64,000 nucleotides of DNA from assembly GCF_001905725.1 (NCBI RefSeq), contig NZ_LIWB01000022.1, positions 1 to 64,000 on the forward strand, in the 5' to 3' direction. This document shows, one piece after another, positions 49,234-57,295 of the stretch. Every line of letters starts with the position of its first letter. Position 1 is the stretch's first letter. The notes beneath the pieces were generated by a model. It was given only the letters and a program-made list of their open reading frames with translations. It did not search any database and was not told where the DNA came from. Source of the stretch: Streptomyces sp. CB02400. Its GTDB lineage: Bacteria > Actinomycetota > Actinomycetes > Streptomycetales > Streptomycetaceae. A program made the position numbers and the translations under genes.

Positions 49234-50414
49234 GCGACCGCCGCCTCCAGCTCCTCCTCGATCTTGGCGATCAGGCGCTCCTCGATGTCCGGGACGCCGA
49301 TCTGCTGGACGAGTTCGGCGAAGAAGCCGCGGACCACCAGACGGCGGGCGTCCTGCTCGGGGATGCCGCGGGCCATCAGGTAGAAGAGCTGCTCGTCGTC
49401 GAAGCGGCCGGTGGCACTCGCGTGCCCCGCTCCGACGATCTCGCCGGTCTCGATCTCCAGGTTGGGCACGGAGTCGACGCGGGCGCCGTCGGTGAGGACC
49501 AGGTTGCGGTTCATCTCGTAGGTGTCGGTGCCCTCGGCCTTGGCCTCGATGAGCACGTCACCGATCCACACGGCGTGCGCGTCGTCGCCCTGGAGCGCGC
49601 CCTTGTAGGCGACGTTGGACTTGCAGTGCGGCACGTTGTGGTCGACGAGGAGGCGGTGCTCCTGGTGCTGGCCCTTGTCGGTGAAGTACAGGCCGTACAG
49701 CTCGGCCTCGCCGCCGGGGCCCGCGTAGGTGACGCGCGGGTGGAGGCGTACGACGTCGCCGCCGAAGGTGACGATCACCGACTTGAAGGAGGCGTCGCGG
49801 CCGAGGAGGGCGTCGTGCTGGGCGGCGTGCACCGCCTTGTCGTCCCAGTCCTGGACGGAGACGACGGTGAGCTTGGCGCCGTCGCCGAGCACGTACTCGA
49901 CGTTGGCGGCGAGCACCGCGTCACCGGTGTGGTCGATGACCACGAGGGCCTCGGCGAAGGCGCCGAGCTCGATCACCTGGTGGGCGTAGGCGGTGCCGCC
50001 CTCGCCGTGCACCGCGATGCGGATCGGCTCGGTGAGGACGGTCTCCTTGGGCACGGTCACGACCGAGGCCCGCTCGAAGGCGGAGTACGCCTGGGCGGCG
50101 ACGCGGTCCACCGGGGTGCCGGCGCGGCCGAGCCGCGCGTCGTCGCGGCCGACGGTCTCGACGACGACGCCCTCGGGCGCCTCGACGGTGACCTTGACGC
50201 CCGCGTCGGTGGCGGTGGCGGTGCCGTCGTGCAGACCGCGCAGCCGCTCCAGCGGGGTGAACCGCCACTCCTCCTCGCGGCCGTGGGGGACGGGGAAGTC
50301 CGCCACGTCGAAGGACGGGGGCGCGCTCATGCGGGTCGCGACGGTCGACTCCGCGGCGACCGCGATCGAGCCCGCGGTGGTGGAACCCACGGGGATGTTC
50401 TGAGCCTCAGCCAT
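49230..50414 (-). CDS. sufD: Fe-S scaffold subunit SufD
   Basis: 394-aa SufD: beta-helix core and the C-terminal GEIVGAGHASATGRFDDEQLFYLMARGIPEQDARRLVVRGFFAEL segment. It pairs with SufB. An N-terminal Ala/Thr-rich tail (AEAQNIPVGSTTAGSIAVAAE) is longer than in enteric SufD. 58 bp downstream of sufB. Confidence 0.95.
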   Translation of the reverse strand: MAEAQNIPVGSTTAGSIAVAAESTVATRMSAPPSFDVADFPVPHGREEEWRFTPLERLRGLHDGTATATDAGVKVTVEAPEGVVVETVGRDDARLGRAGTPVDRVAAQAYSAFERASVVTVPKETVLTEPIRIAVHGEGGTAYAHQVIELGAFAEALVVIDHTGDAVLAANVEYVLGDGAKLTVVSVQDWDDKAVHAAQHDALLGRDASFKSVIVTFGGDVVRLHPRVTYAGPGGEAELYGLYFTDKGQHQEHRLLVDHNVPHCKSNVAYKGALQGDDAHAVWIGDVLIEAKAEGTDTYEMNRNLVLTDGARVDSVPNLEIETGEIVGAGHASATGRFDDEQLFYLMARGIPEQDARRLVVRGFFAELVQQIGVPDIEERLIAKIEEELEAAVA

Positions 50415-50472
50415 GGCTGTCGTAGTGCTCGCTTTCCTTTGCGTAAGGGGCTTGACGGAACGGCGCTGGTGC

Positions 50473-51894
50473 TTAGCCGACCGCGCCTTCCATCTGCAGC
50501 TCGATCAGCCGGTTGAGCTCGAGCGCGTACTCCATCGGCAGTTCCTTGGCGATCGGCTCGACGAAGCCGCGCACGATCATCGCCATCGCCTCGAACTCGC
50601 TCAGACCGCGGCTCATCAGGTAGAAGAGCTGGTCCTCGGAGACCTTGGAGACGGTCGCCTCGTGGCCCATGGACACGTCGTCCTCGCGGACGTCCACGTA
50701 GGGGTAGGTGTCCGAGCGGGAGATGGTGTCGACGAGCAGCGCGTCGCAGAGCACGTTGGACTTGGAGCCCGGGGCGCCCTCGCCGATCTCGATCAGACCG
50801 CGGTAGGAGGTGCGGCCACCGCCGCGCGCCACCGACTTGGAGACGATGTTGGACGAGGTGTTCGGGGCCATGTGGACCATCTTGGCGCCCGCGTCCTGGT
50901 GCTGGCCCTCGCCGGCGAAGGCGATGGACAGCGTCTCGCCCTTGGCGTGCTCGCCCATGAGGTAGACGGCCGGGTACTTCATCGTCACCTTGGAGCCGAT
51001 GTTGCCGTCGACCCACTCCATGGTCGCGCCCTCGTAGGCCACGGCGCGCTTGGTGACCAGGTTGTAGACGTTGTTCGACCAGTTCTGGATGGTCGTGTAG
51101 CGGCAGCGGGCGTTCTTCTTGACGATGATCTCGACGACCGCGGAGTGCAGCGAGTCCGACTTGTAGATCGGGGCGGTGCAGCCCTCGACGTAGTGCACGT
51201 AGGCACCCTCGTCGACGATGATCAGGGTCCGCTCGAACTGGCCCATGTTCTCGGTGTTGATCCGGAAGTAGGCCTGGAGCGGGATCTCGACGTGCACGCC
51301 CGGCGGGACGTAGATGAAGGAGCCGCCCGACCACACGGCGGAGTTCAGCGACGCGAACTTGTTGTCGCCGACCGGGATGACCGTGCCGAAGTACTCCTTG
51401 AAGAGCTCCGGGTGCTCCTTCAGGGCGGTGTCGGTGTCGAGGAAGATGACGCCCTGCTCCTCCAGGTCCTCACGGATCTGGTGGTAGACGACCTCCGACT
51501 CGTACTGGGCGGCGACACCGGCGACGAGGCGCTTCTTCTCGGCCTCCGGGATGCCCAGCTTGTCGTAGGTGTTCTTGATGTCCTCGGGCAGGTCCTCCCA
51601 GGACTCCGCCTGCTTCTCCGTGGAGCGCACGAAGTACTTGATGTTGTCGAAGTCGATGCCGGAGAGGTCGGAGCCCCAGTTCGGCATGGGCTTCTTCTCG
51701 AACAGGCGCAGGCCCTTGAGGCGGAGCTTGGTCATCCACTCCGGCTCGTCCTTCTTCGCGGAGATGTCCCGGACGACGTCCTCGTTCAGGCCGCGGCGCG
51801 CCGACGCACCGGCCTCGTCACGGTCGGCCCAGCCGTATTCGTAGTTGCCCAGACCCTCCAGCTCGGGGTGGGCAGTCTCCGTGGGGAGAGTCAT
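50473..51894 (-). CDS. sufB: Fe-S scaffold subunit SufB
   Basis: 473-aa SufB with canonical EYGWADRDEAG, ISAKKDEPEWM, CTAPIYKSDSLHSAVVEI (scaffold Cys) and DQLFYLMSRGLSEFEAMAMIVRGF. The ATG overlaps the sufR stop (ATGA), linking scaffold synthesis to the regulator. Confidence 0.96.
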   Translation of the reverse strand: MTLPTETAHPELEGLGNYEYGWADRDEAGASARRGLNEDVVRDISAKKDEPEWMTKLRLKGLRLFEKKPMPNWGSDLSGIDFDNIKYFVRSTEKQAESWEDLPEDIKNTYDKLGIPEAEKKRLVAGVAAQYESEVVYHQIREDLEEQGVIFLDTDTALKEHPELFKEYFGTVIPVGDNKFASLNSAVWSGGSFIYVPPGVHVEIPLQAYFRINTENMGQFERTLIIVDEGAYVHYVEGCTAPIYKSDSLHSAVVEIIVKKNARCRYTTIQNWSNNVYNLVTKRAVAYEGATMEWVDGNIGSKVTMKYPAVYLMGEHAKGETLSIAFAGEGQHQDAGAKMVHMAPNTSSNIVSKSVARGGGRTSYRGLIEIGEGAPGSKSNVLCDALLVDTISRSDTYPYVDVREDDVSMGHEATVSKVSEDQLFYLMSRGLSEFEAMAMIVRGFVEPIAKELPMEYALELNRLIELQMEGAVG

Positions 51895-52604
51895 GCGGGG
51901 TTCCTCCCGGACGTGCTTTCAGATGCGTGGTGGGAAATCTTGGGGATGAACGTCGTGCAGACGCCGTCGCCGTGCGCGATGGTGGCCAGTCGCTGCACAT
52001 GCGTACCGAGGAGCTCGGCGAAAAATTCCGTCTCGGCCTCGCAGAGCTGCGGAAACTTCTCGGCGGCGTGGGCGACCGGGCAGTGGTGCTGGCAGAGCTG
52101 CTCACCGACCGGCGCGCTGCGCGCAGTCGCAGCGTACCCGTCCACGCTCAGGGCCTTGGCCAACGCTTCCGTCCGCTCCTCGGGGGCCGCGGCCTCGACC
52201 GCCTTGCGGTAGGCGTCCGCCTGGGCGGCGATCCGGGCGCGGGCGAACGCGGCGATCGCCTCGCCGCCGCCCTCCCGCTCACCGATCCACCGCAGGGCGT
52301 CCAGGGCCAGTTTGTCGTACGACTGGTCGAAGGCGTCCCGCCCGCAGTCGGTGAGGGCGAAGACCTTGGCCGGGCGCCCGCGCGTGCGCGCGCCGTAGAC
52401 GCGCCGCTCGCGGGCTTCCACGACGTTGTCGGCGGTCAGTGCGTCGAGGTGCCGGCGTACGGCCGCCTGGGTGAGGCCGAGCCGCTCGGCGAGCTCGGCG
52501 ACGGTCGACGGGCCGTGGTCCAGGATGGAGCGGGCGACGCGGTTGCGGGTGGACCGCTCACCGGTTGCCAGTTCCTCGTGGGGAGCCTCGCCGACGTTTT
52601 TCAC
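51891..52604 (-). CDS. sufR: SufR-type Fe-S-sensing repressor
   Basis: 237-aa regulator. Winged helix at residues about 15-75 (RNRVARSILDHGPSTVAELAERLGLTQAAVRRHLDAL, RPAKVFALTDCGRDAF). The C-terminal cluster-binding region is LCQHHCPVAHAAEKFPQLCEAE, plus a late GVCTTF. GTG 52604 matches the family N-terminus (KNVGEAPHEELATGERSTR); no ribosome-binding site is visible, so it may be leaderless or weakly translated. First gene of the suf operon and expected to repress it when cluster-loaded, through the palindrome at 52677-52690. Confidence 0.9.
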   Translation of the reverse strand: MKNVGEAPHEELATGERSTRNRVARSILDHGPSTVAELAERLGLTQAAVRRHLDALTADNVVEARERRVYGARTRGRPAKVFALTDCGRDAFDQSYDKLALDALRWIGEREGGGEAIAAFARARIAAQADAYRKAVEAAAPEERTEALAKALSVDGYAATARSAPVGEQLCQHHCPVAHAAEKFPQLCEAETEFFAELLGTHVQRLATIAHGDGVCTTFIPKISHHASESTSGRNPA

Positions 52605-52672
52605 AACGCCATTGTTGCGTAATTCATCTGAGCCGGGCAAGCCGCGCCCGGACGGTCCGAAGGTGCGCTGCA

Positions 52673-52695
52673 TCACTTAGGTATACCTAATGTGA
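52673..52695. promoter_or_regulatory. TTAGGTATACCTAA palindrome, candidate SufR or iron-regulator operator
   Basis: The 14-bp perfect palindrome (52677-52690) is flanked by TCAC and TGTGA, extending the symmetry with a 1-bp offset. It lies about 73 bp upstream of sufR and 75 bp upstream of the divergent acetyltransferase gene. TTAGGT/ACCTAA half-sites resemble DtxR/IdeR iron boxes but the spacing is 5 bp too short for the 19-bp box. SufR is the more likely ligand. Confidence 0.55.
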
Positions 52696-52765
52696 CCTGC
52701 GGAAACGATCTTTGATCGATCAAATCGGTGGCGTCCCGCGGCGCCTTCCGGGAGACTCCGGGACC

Positions 52766-53578
52766 ATGCCCACACCCCCTCCGACCGGCCCTCTTGTCAC
52801 CCGCGACACCCTCACCGCGCAGCTTCGCGAGCTCGGTGTGCGGCCCGGTGAGACCCTCCTCGCGCACACCTCGCTCAGCTCCCTCGGCTGGGTCAACGGC
52901 GGACCCGTCACGGTCGTCCGGGCGCTGCTGGACGCGCTGGGTCCGGACGGCACGCTGGTGGTGCCCACCCAGTCCGCGGACCTCTCCGACCCGGCGCTGT
53001 GGCAGGCACCGCCGGTACCCGAGGAGTGGTGGGAGACCATTCGGGCGACCATGCCCGCCTACGACCCGCTGACCACGCCCTCGCGCGGGGTCGGGATGAT
53101 CCCGGAGACCGTACGGACCTGGCCGGGCGCGGTGCGCAGCGCGCACCCCCAGACGTCGTTCGCGGCGGTGGGCGCCCGCGCGGCGGAGATCACGGCAGGG
53201 CACGCGCCCGACTGCCGCCTCGGCGAGCGGAGCCCACTGGCCGCGCTGGAGCGGCTCGGCGCGCGGGTGCTGCTGCTCGGCGCCTGGTACGACACCTGCA
53301 CCGCCTTCCACCTCGCCGAGTACCGCGTCCCGTCCCCGCGCGTGACGGTGGGCCGCCCCGGCCCTCACGGCTGGGAGACGGTGACCGAGGTGTCGATCAC
53401 CTCCGAGCGCTTCGACGAGCTGGGGCACGACTTCGAACGGGACCGTCCCGTCGTACGCGGCCGGGTCGGGGCGGCCGAGGCGCGGCTGTTCCCCGTGGCG
53501 GACGCGGTGGCCTACGCCGAGCGCTGGCTGGCGACGCACCGTTCCCGTGAGGAGGAGTGCCGGCACCCGGCGGTCTGA
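52766..53578 (+). CDS. Aminoglycoside N(3)-acetyltransferase-like protein
   Basis: 270-aa AAC(3)-family acetyl-CoA-dependent transferase. Motifs: LLAHTSLSSLGWVNGGPVTVVRALLDALGPDGTLVVPTQSADLSDP, TPSRGVGMIPETVRTWPGAVRSAHPQTSFAAVG (catalytic His in SAHPQ), LLLGAWYDTCTAFHLAEY. ATG 52766 is chosen over upstream codons that would overlap the suf operator region. Chromosomal AAC(3) homologues are common in Streptomyces and need not confer resistance; the true acceptor may be another amine. Confidence 0.88.
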   Translation: MPTPPPTGPLVTRDTLTAQLRELGVRPGETLLAHTSLSSLGWVNGGPVTVVRALLDALGPDGTLVVPTQSADLSDPALWQAPPVPEEWWETIRATMPAYDPLTTPSRGVGMIPETVRTWPGAVRSAHPQTSFAAVGARAAEITAGHAPDCRLGERSPLAALERLGARVLLLGAWYDTCTAFHLAEYRVPSPRVTVGRPGPHGWETVTEVSITSERFDELGHDFERDRPVVRGRVGAAEARLFPVADAVAYAERWLATHRSREEECRHPAV

Positions 53579-53609
53579 GCCCCCGGCCGCCTCCCTAGAC
53601 TCGTGACCC

Positions 53610-54533
53610 ATGCGAAGTGAGCCCGTGGTCCAGGTGCAGGCCCTGGTGAAGCGGTACGGCACGAAGACCGCGGTGGACGGCCTCGACCTGGTGGCCCGGC
53701 AGGGCGTGACCGCCGTGCTCGGCCCCAACGGGGCGGGCAAGACGACCACGGTCGAGACCTGCGAGGGGTACCGGCGGCCGGATTCCGGCACGGTGCGCGT
53801 CCTGGGCCTCGACCCGGTGAAGCAGTCGGCGGCGCTGCGGCCCCGCGTCGGGGTGATGCTCCAGTCCGGCGGCGTCTACTCGGGCGCACGGGCCGACGAG
53901 ATGCTCCGCCATGTGGCGAAGCTGCACGCGCATCCGCTGGACGTGGACGCGCTGATCGAGCGCCTGGGGCTCGGGTCCTGCGGCCGTACGTCGTACCGGC
54001 GGCTCTCCGGTGGCCAGCAGCAGCGGCTCGCGCTGGCGATGGCCGTGGTGGGGCGCCCGGAGCTGGTGTTCCTGGACGAGCCGACCGCCGGCCTCGACCC
54101 GCAGGCCCGCCGCGCCACCTGGGACCTGGTCCGGGATCTGCGCGCGGACGGCGTCTCCGTCATCCTCACCACCCACTACATGGACGAGGCCGAACAGCTC
54201 GCCGACGACGTGGCGGTCATCGACGCCGGCCGGGTCATCGCCCAGGGCTCCCCCGAGGAGCTGTGCAGGGGCGGCGCCGAGAACACGCTCCGCTTCTCCG
54301 GACGGCCGGGCCTGGACATGGCGTCCCTGCTGAAGGCGCTGCCCCCCGGCTCCTCGGGCGCCGAGGTGGCCCCGGGCTCGTACCGGGTCGTCGGCAAGGT
54401 CGACCCACAACTGCTCGCCACGGTGACGTCCTGGTGCGCGCAGCACGGGGTGATGCCGGACCGGATCTCGGTGGAACGGCACACCCTCGAAGATGTCTTT
54501 CTGGAGCTCACCGGCAAGGAGTTGCGCTCATGA
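53610..54533 (+). CDS. ABC exporter ATP-binding protein
   Basis: 307-aa ABC-2-type exporter ATPase: Walker A GPNGAGKTT, signature RLSGGQQQR, Walker B LVFLDEPTAGLDP, H-loop TTHYMDEAEQLADD. The C-terminal 80 residues form the DUF4162-like regulatory tail ending RHTLEDVFLELTGKELRS. It pairs with the permease at 54622. The last 33 bases are duplicated 92 bp downstream. Confidence 0.93.
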   Translation: MRSEPVVQVQALVKRYGTKTAVDGLDLVARQGVTAVLGPNGAGKTTTVETCEGYRRPDSGTVRVLGLDPVKQSAALRPRVGVMLQSGGVYSGARADEMLRHVAKLHAHPLDVDALIERLGLGSCGRTSYRRLSGGQQQRLALAMAVVGRPELVFLDEPTAGLDPQARRATWDLVRDLRADGVSVILTTHYMDEAEQLADDVAVIDAGRVIAQGSPEELCRGGAENTLRFSGRPGLDMASLLKALPPGSSGAEVAPGSYRVVGKVDPQLLATVTSWCAQHGVMPDRISVERHTLEDVFLELTGKELRS

Positions 54534-54625
54534 TTCCGGCCCAGACGGAGACCGGCCGGGGGCCCGGGGGTCGCTCCCCGGGAAGACACAGCCTGGAGCT
54601 CACCGGCAAGGAGTTGCGTTCGTGA
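54501..54625 (+). repeat. Duplicated gene end between exporter ATPase and permease
   Basis: The 33 bases 54501-54533, encoding LELTGKELRS and the stop, recur at 54593-54625 with two changes. Between them lie about 60 unrelated bases with a 7-bp CCCGGGG/CCCCGGG hairpin (near 54563-54582). The result is a 31-codon ORF (54530-54625) that starts in an ATGA overlap with the ATPase and ends in a GTGA overlap with the permease. Confidence 0.85.
54530..54625 (+). CDS. 31-codon bridging ORF of uncertain status
   Basis: Reads MIPAQTETGRGPGGRSPGRH then the duplicated LELTGKELRS tail. It probably arose when the ATPase gene end was duplicated. It may keep translation coupled from the ATPase to the permease instead of making a functional peptide. 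No Shine-Dalgarno beyond AAGGAG in the ATPase tail (54516-54521), which is well placed for the ATG at 54530. Confidence 0.4.
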   Translation: MIPAQTETGRGPGGRSPGRHSLELTGKELRS

Positions 54626-55392
54626 CGGCCACCGGCACCTACACCCCGAAGCCGGGGGCCGCTCCCCTGGCGCGCATGATCGCCGCGCAGGCCGCGCTCG
54701 AGACGAAGATGCTCCTGCGCAACGGCGAGCAGCTGCTGCTGACGGTGATCATCCCCACGCTGCTGCTGGTGCTCTTCAGCACCGTGGACGTGGTGGACAC
54801 CGGTGAGGGCGAGGCGGTGGACTTCCTCGCCCCCGGCATCCTCGCGCTCGCGGTGATGTCGACGGCGTTCACCGGGCAGGCCATCGCGACCGGCTTCGAA
54901 CGCCGGTACGGCGTGCTGAAGCGGCTGGCCTCCTCCCCGCTGCCGCGCTGGGGCCTGATGACCGCGAAGACGCTGTCGGTGCTGGTCACCGAGGTCCTCC
55001 AGGTGATCCTCGTCACGGTGATCGCGCTCGCGCTCGGCTGGTCCCCGCAGGGCAACCCCTTCGCGGTGTTCCTGCTGCTGGTCCTCGGCACGGCCGCCTT
55101 CTCCGGGCTCGGCCTGCTGATGGCGGGCACCCTCAAGGCCGAGGCGACGCTCGCCGCCGCCAACCTGGTGTTCCTGCTGCTGCTCGTCGGCGGCGGGGTG
55201 GTCGTACCACTGGACAAGTTCCCTGCCCCGGCCCAGGACGTCCTGGGCCTGCTGCCGATCTCCGCGCTCTCGGAGGGCCTGCGGGACGTACTCCAGCACG
55301 GAGCCGGAATGCCGTGGACCGACCTCGGCATCCTCGCTGTATGGGCGATCGCGGGCCTCACGGCGGCCGGACGCTTCTTCCGCTGGGAGTAG
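54622..55392 (+). CDS. ABC-2 type exporter permease
   Basis: 256-aa six-helix ABC-2 permease (EQLLLTVIIPTLLLVLFSTV, FLAPGILALAVMSTAFTGQAIATGFERRYGVLKRLASSPLPRW). GTG 54622 overlaps the bridging ORF stop and has AAGGAG upstream within the duplicated segment; upstream codons in this frame are not plausible. Exports an unknown compound with the ATPase at 53610. Adjacency to ctaA is common in actinobacteria. Confidence 0.92.
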   Translation: MTATGTYTPKPGAAPLARMIAAQAALETKMLLRNGEQLLLTVIIPTLLLVLFSTVDVVDTGEGEAVDFLAPGILALAVMSTAFTGQAIATGFERRYGVLKRLASSPLPRWGLMTAKTLSVLVTEVLQVILVTVIALALGWSPQGNPFAVFLLLVLGTAAFSGLGLLMAGTLKAEATLAAANLVFLLLLVGGGVVVPLDKFPAPAQDVLGLLPISALSEGLRDVLQHGAGMPWTDLGILAVWAIAGLTAAGRFFRWE

Positions 55393-55431
55393 GGCAGCCG
55401 CCGCTCTCCGCGGCAATCGCACGCCGCGTAA

Positions 55432-55515
55432 CCGCGGGCAGTCGTGCCGCTGGGGCGGCACGGGTGGGCGCGACGGCACCCCGTAAGCGCCGGGCCGCGC
55501 GAACACCCCCGACCA
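55432..55515. repeat. Dispersed intergenic repeat, copy B
   Basis: Same element as 22572-22686 without the nested mini-palindrome: GCGGGCAGTCGTGCC, GGCGGCACGGGTGGGCG, CGGCACCCC and ACACCCCCG appear in the same order. It sits between the exporter permease and ctaA. Confidence 0.7.
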
Positions 55516-55556
55516 AGACGGACCCTCGTGAAACCATGCACAAGCGGCGTCCTACG

Positions 55557-56585
55557 ATGGGACGCGTGCCAAACGTGACCCGCGCCGACGCCCAGGCGGC
55601 CCTGCGCAACCCGCTCGCCTTCATCGCCGCACGCTGGACCCCGGCTCCCCGGACCGTCCGCCGAGCGGCCCTCACCGCGCTCGTCATGGCGGTCGTCATC
55701 GTGGTCACCGGCGGTGCCGTACGCCTGACCGGCTCCGGCCTGGGCTGCCCCACCTGGCCCAAGTGCACCGACGACTCACTCACCACCACCAGCGAGATGG
55801 GCCTGCACGGCCTCATCGAGTTCGGCAACCGCCTGCTGACGTACGTGCTCTGCGCCGCCGTCGGCTGGGCGATCATCGCCGCGCGCTCGGAGAAGCCGTA
55901 CCGGCGCGGCCTGACCCGGCTGGGCTGGGCGCAGTTCTGGATCGTGATGAGCAACGCCGTCCTCGGCGGCATCGTCGTGCTCGTCGGCCTCAACCCGTAC
56001 ACGGTCGCGGCGCACTTCGTGGCGACGGCGGCCCTCATCGCGGTGGCCGCGGTGATGTGGCACCGCACCCGGGAGGGCGACGGAGCCCCACGGCCCCTGG
56101 TCGGCAGGGCCGTTCAGCAGCTGGTGTGGGTCCTCACCGGCACCTCCGTGCTGCTCATCCTGGTCGGCACCGTGGTCACCGGCGCCGGTCCGCACGCGGG
56201 CGATTCCAGCGAGGTCCCGCGGATGCCGGTCGACTGGGAGACGGTGAGCAAGGCGCACGCCGTGCTGGCGTGGATCGTGGTGACGCTGACGTTCGCCCTG
56301 TGGTTCGTCCTGAAGGCGGTCGACGCCCCCAAGGGCCCGCTGGCCCGCACCCGCGAGCTGTTCCTGATCCTGCTCGCGCAGGGGGCCCTCGGTTACGTCC
56401 AGTACTTCACCGATCTCCCCGAGGTCCTGGTCGGTCTGCACATGTTCGGCTCGAGCGTGATGTGGATCTGGGTGGTCCTGGTCCTGCTGTCGCTGCGCGA
56501 GCGGCCCGGGACGGCGGCGCCGGACCCGTCCGTACCGGCTGCTCAGGAGCCCGCCACCAGCGCGTCGATCGCCGGCCCCAGGTAG
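55557..56585 (+). CDS. ctaA: Heme A synthase (COX15/CtaA)
   Basis: 342-aa eight-helix membrane enzyme converting heme O to heme A for cytochrome aa3 oxidase. Conserved features: GGAVRLTGSGLGCPTWPKC (Cys pair), GLIEFGNRLLTYVL, NPYTVAAHFVATAAL, KAHAVLAWIVV and GLHMFGSSVMW with heme-ligand His. Start is uncertain: ATG 55557, GTG 55566 or ATG 55536 are all possible with weak ribosome-binding sites. Its end overlaps the convergent nucleotidyltransferase gene by 43 bp. Partner enzyme CtaB is at 58971. Confidence 0.92.
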   Translation: MGRVPNVTRADAQAALRNPLAFIAARWTPAPRTVRRAALTALVMAVVIVVTGGAVRLTGSGLGCPTWPKCTDDSLTTTSEMGLHGLIEFGNRLLTYVLCAAVGWAIIAARSEKPYRRGLTRLGWAQFWIVMSNAVLGGIVVLVGLNPYTVAAHFVATAALIAVAAVMWHRTREGDGAPRPLVGRAVQQLVWVLTGTSVLLILVGTVVTGAGPHAGDSSEVPRMPVDWETVSKAHAVLAWIVVTLTFALWFVLKAVDAPKGPLARTRELFLILLAQGALGYVQYFTDLPEVLVGLHMFGSSVMWIWVVLVLLSLRERPGTAAPDPSVPAAQEPATSASIAGPR

Positions 56586-57292
56586 TCCCTGGTCAGCCGG
56601 GCCCGGCGTACGGTCCACCCCTCGGCGGGCGGCGCGGGATCGTCGTAGCGTCGCCTCCTGATGTCCTCGACGACCTCGCCGGGCGCGCCGAGACCGGGCA
56701 GCACGTCCAGGGCCTCCCGTTTGGAGATCAGGCGGCCCTCGCGCAGGGTCACGGTGGCGCGGGCGAAGGTCAGCAGGCCCAGGTCGACCCACACGTCCTG
56801 GGTCCAGTTGGCGGCCCGGTCCACCTCCCGCCGCCAGTAGTCGCGCTGGTCGCGCACCACGAAGTCGGCGAGCTCGCCGTCCGGCACCGGCGGCAGTACG
56901 TCCGCGGGCGGCACCCCGTGCAGGACCCGGCCGAAGCGGTGCAGCTCGGTGCGGGTGACCGGGGTGACGGGGCGCTTGAAGAGCTGCTCGTGCGCCCAGG
57001 TCAGGTGGCGCCGCTCGGCGCCCGCCGCGGCCTGTGGCGCCAGGTAGGTGCAGTGCAGCCGGTCGGCGAGCGGCTCGTCCCGCAGCCGGGCGTGCAGCAG
57101 CGCGACGCGCCACAGCGTCCGGGCCGTGACCGGGCCGTCCAGGACCGCGATCACGTCCAGATCGCTGCGGCCCTCCCGGTAGTCACCGGCGGCCAGTGAG
57201 CCGTGCGCCCATACGGCCACGGGAGTGAGCGGCGCCAGGCCGGTGAGGAAGCGGTCGAGTAATGCGTCGGTCGGCATCCGCCCAGTCTTCAC
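56543..57292 (-). CDS. Nucleotidyltransferase-domain protein
   Basis: 249-aa protein with a minimal nucleotidyltransferase motif AHGSLAAGDYREGRSDLDVIAV (GS...DxD) and a helical C-terminal domain (ELADFVVRDQRDYWRREVDRAANW, WVDLGLLTFARATVTLREGRLISKREAL), similar to ANT(3'')/aadA-type adenylyltransferases. GTG 57292 or ATG 57277 could start it. It lies 3 bp after an amidohydrolase gene on the same strand, so probably co-transcribed. Antibiotic modification is possible but unproven; substrate unknown. Confidence 0.8.
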   Translation of the reverse strand: MKTGRMPTDALLDRFLTGLAPLTPVAVWAHGSLAAGDYREGRSDLDVIAVLDGPVTARTLWRVALLHARLRDEPLADRLHCTYLAPQAAAGAERRHLTWAHEQLFKRPVTPVTRTELHRFGRVLHGVPPADVLPPVPDGELADFVVRDQRDYWRREVDRAANWTQDVWVDLGLLTFARATVTLREGRLISKREALDVLPGLGAPGEVVEDIRRRRYDDPAPPAEGWTVRRARLTRDYLGPAIDALVAGS

Positions 57293-57295
57293 AGT

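Noticed and set aside
52677..52690. Canonical DmdR/IdeR iron box
   Set aside because: Half-sites match but the 14-bp palindrome lacks the 5 extra central bases of the 19-bp consensus, so it is reported as a generic candidate operator.
52766..53578. Acquired aminoglycoside-resistance gene
   Set aside because: Base composition and codon use match the chromosome, no mobile sequences flank it, and AAC(3) homologues are normal in Streptomyces.
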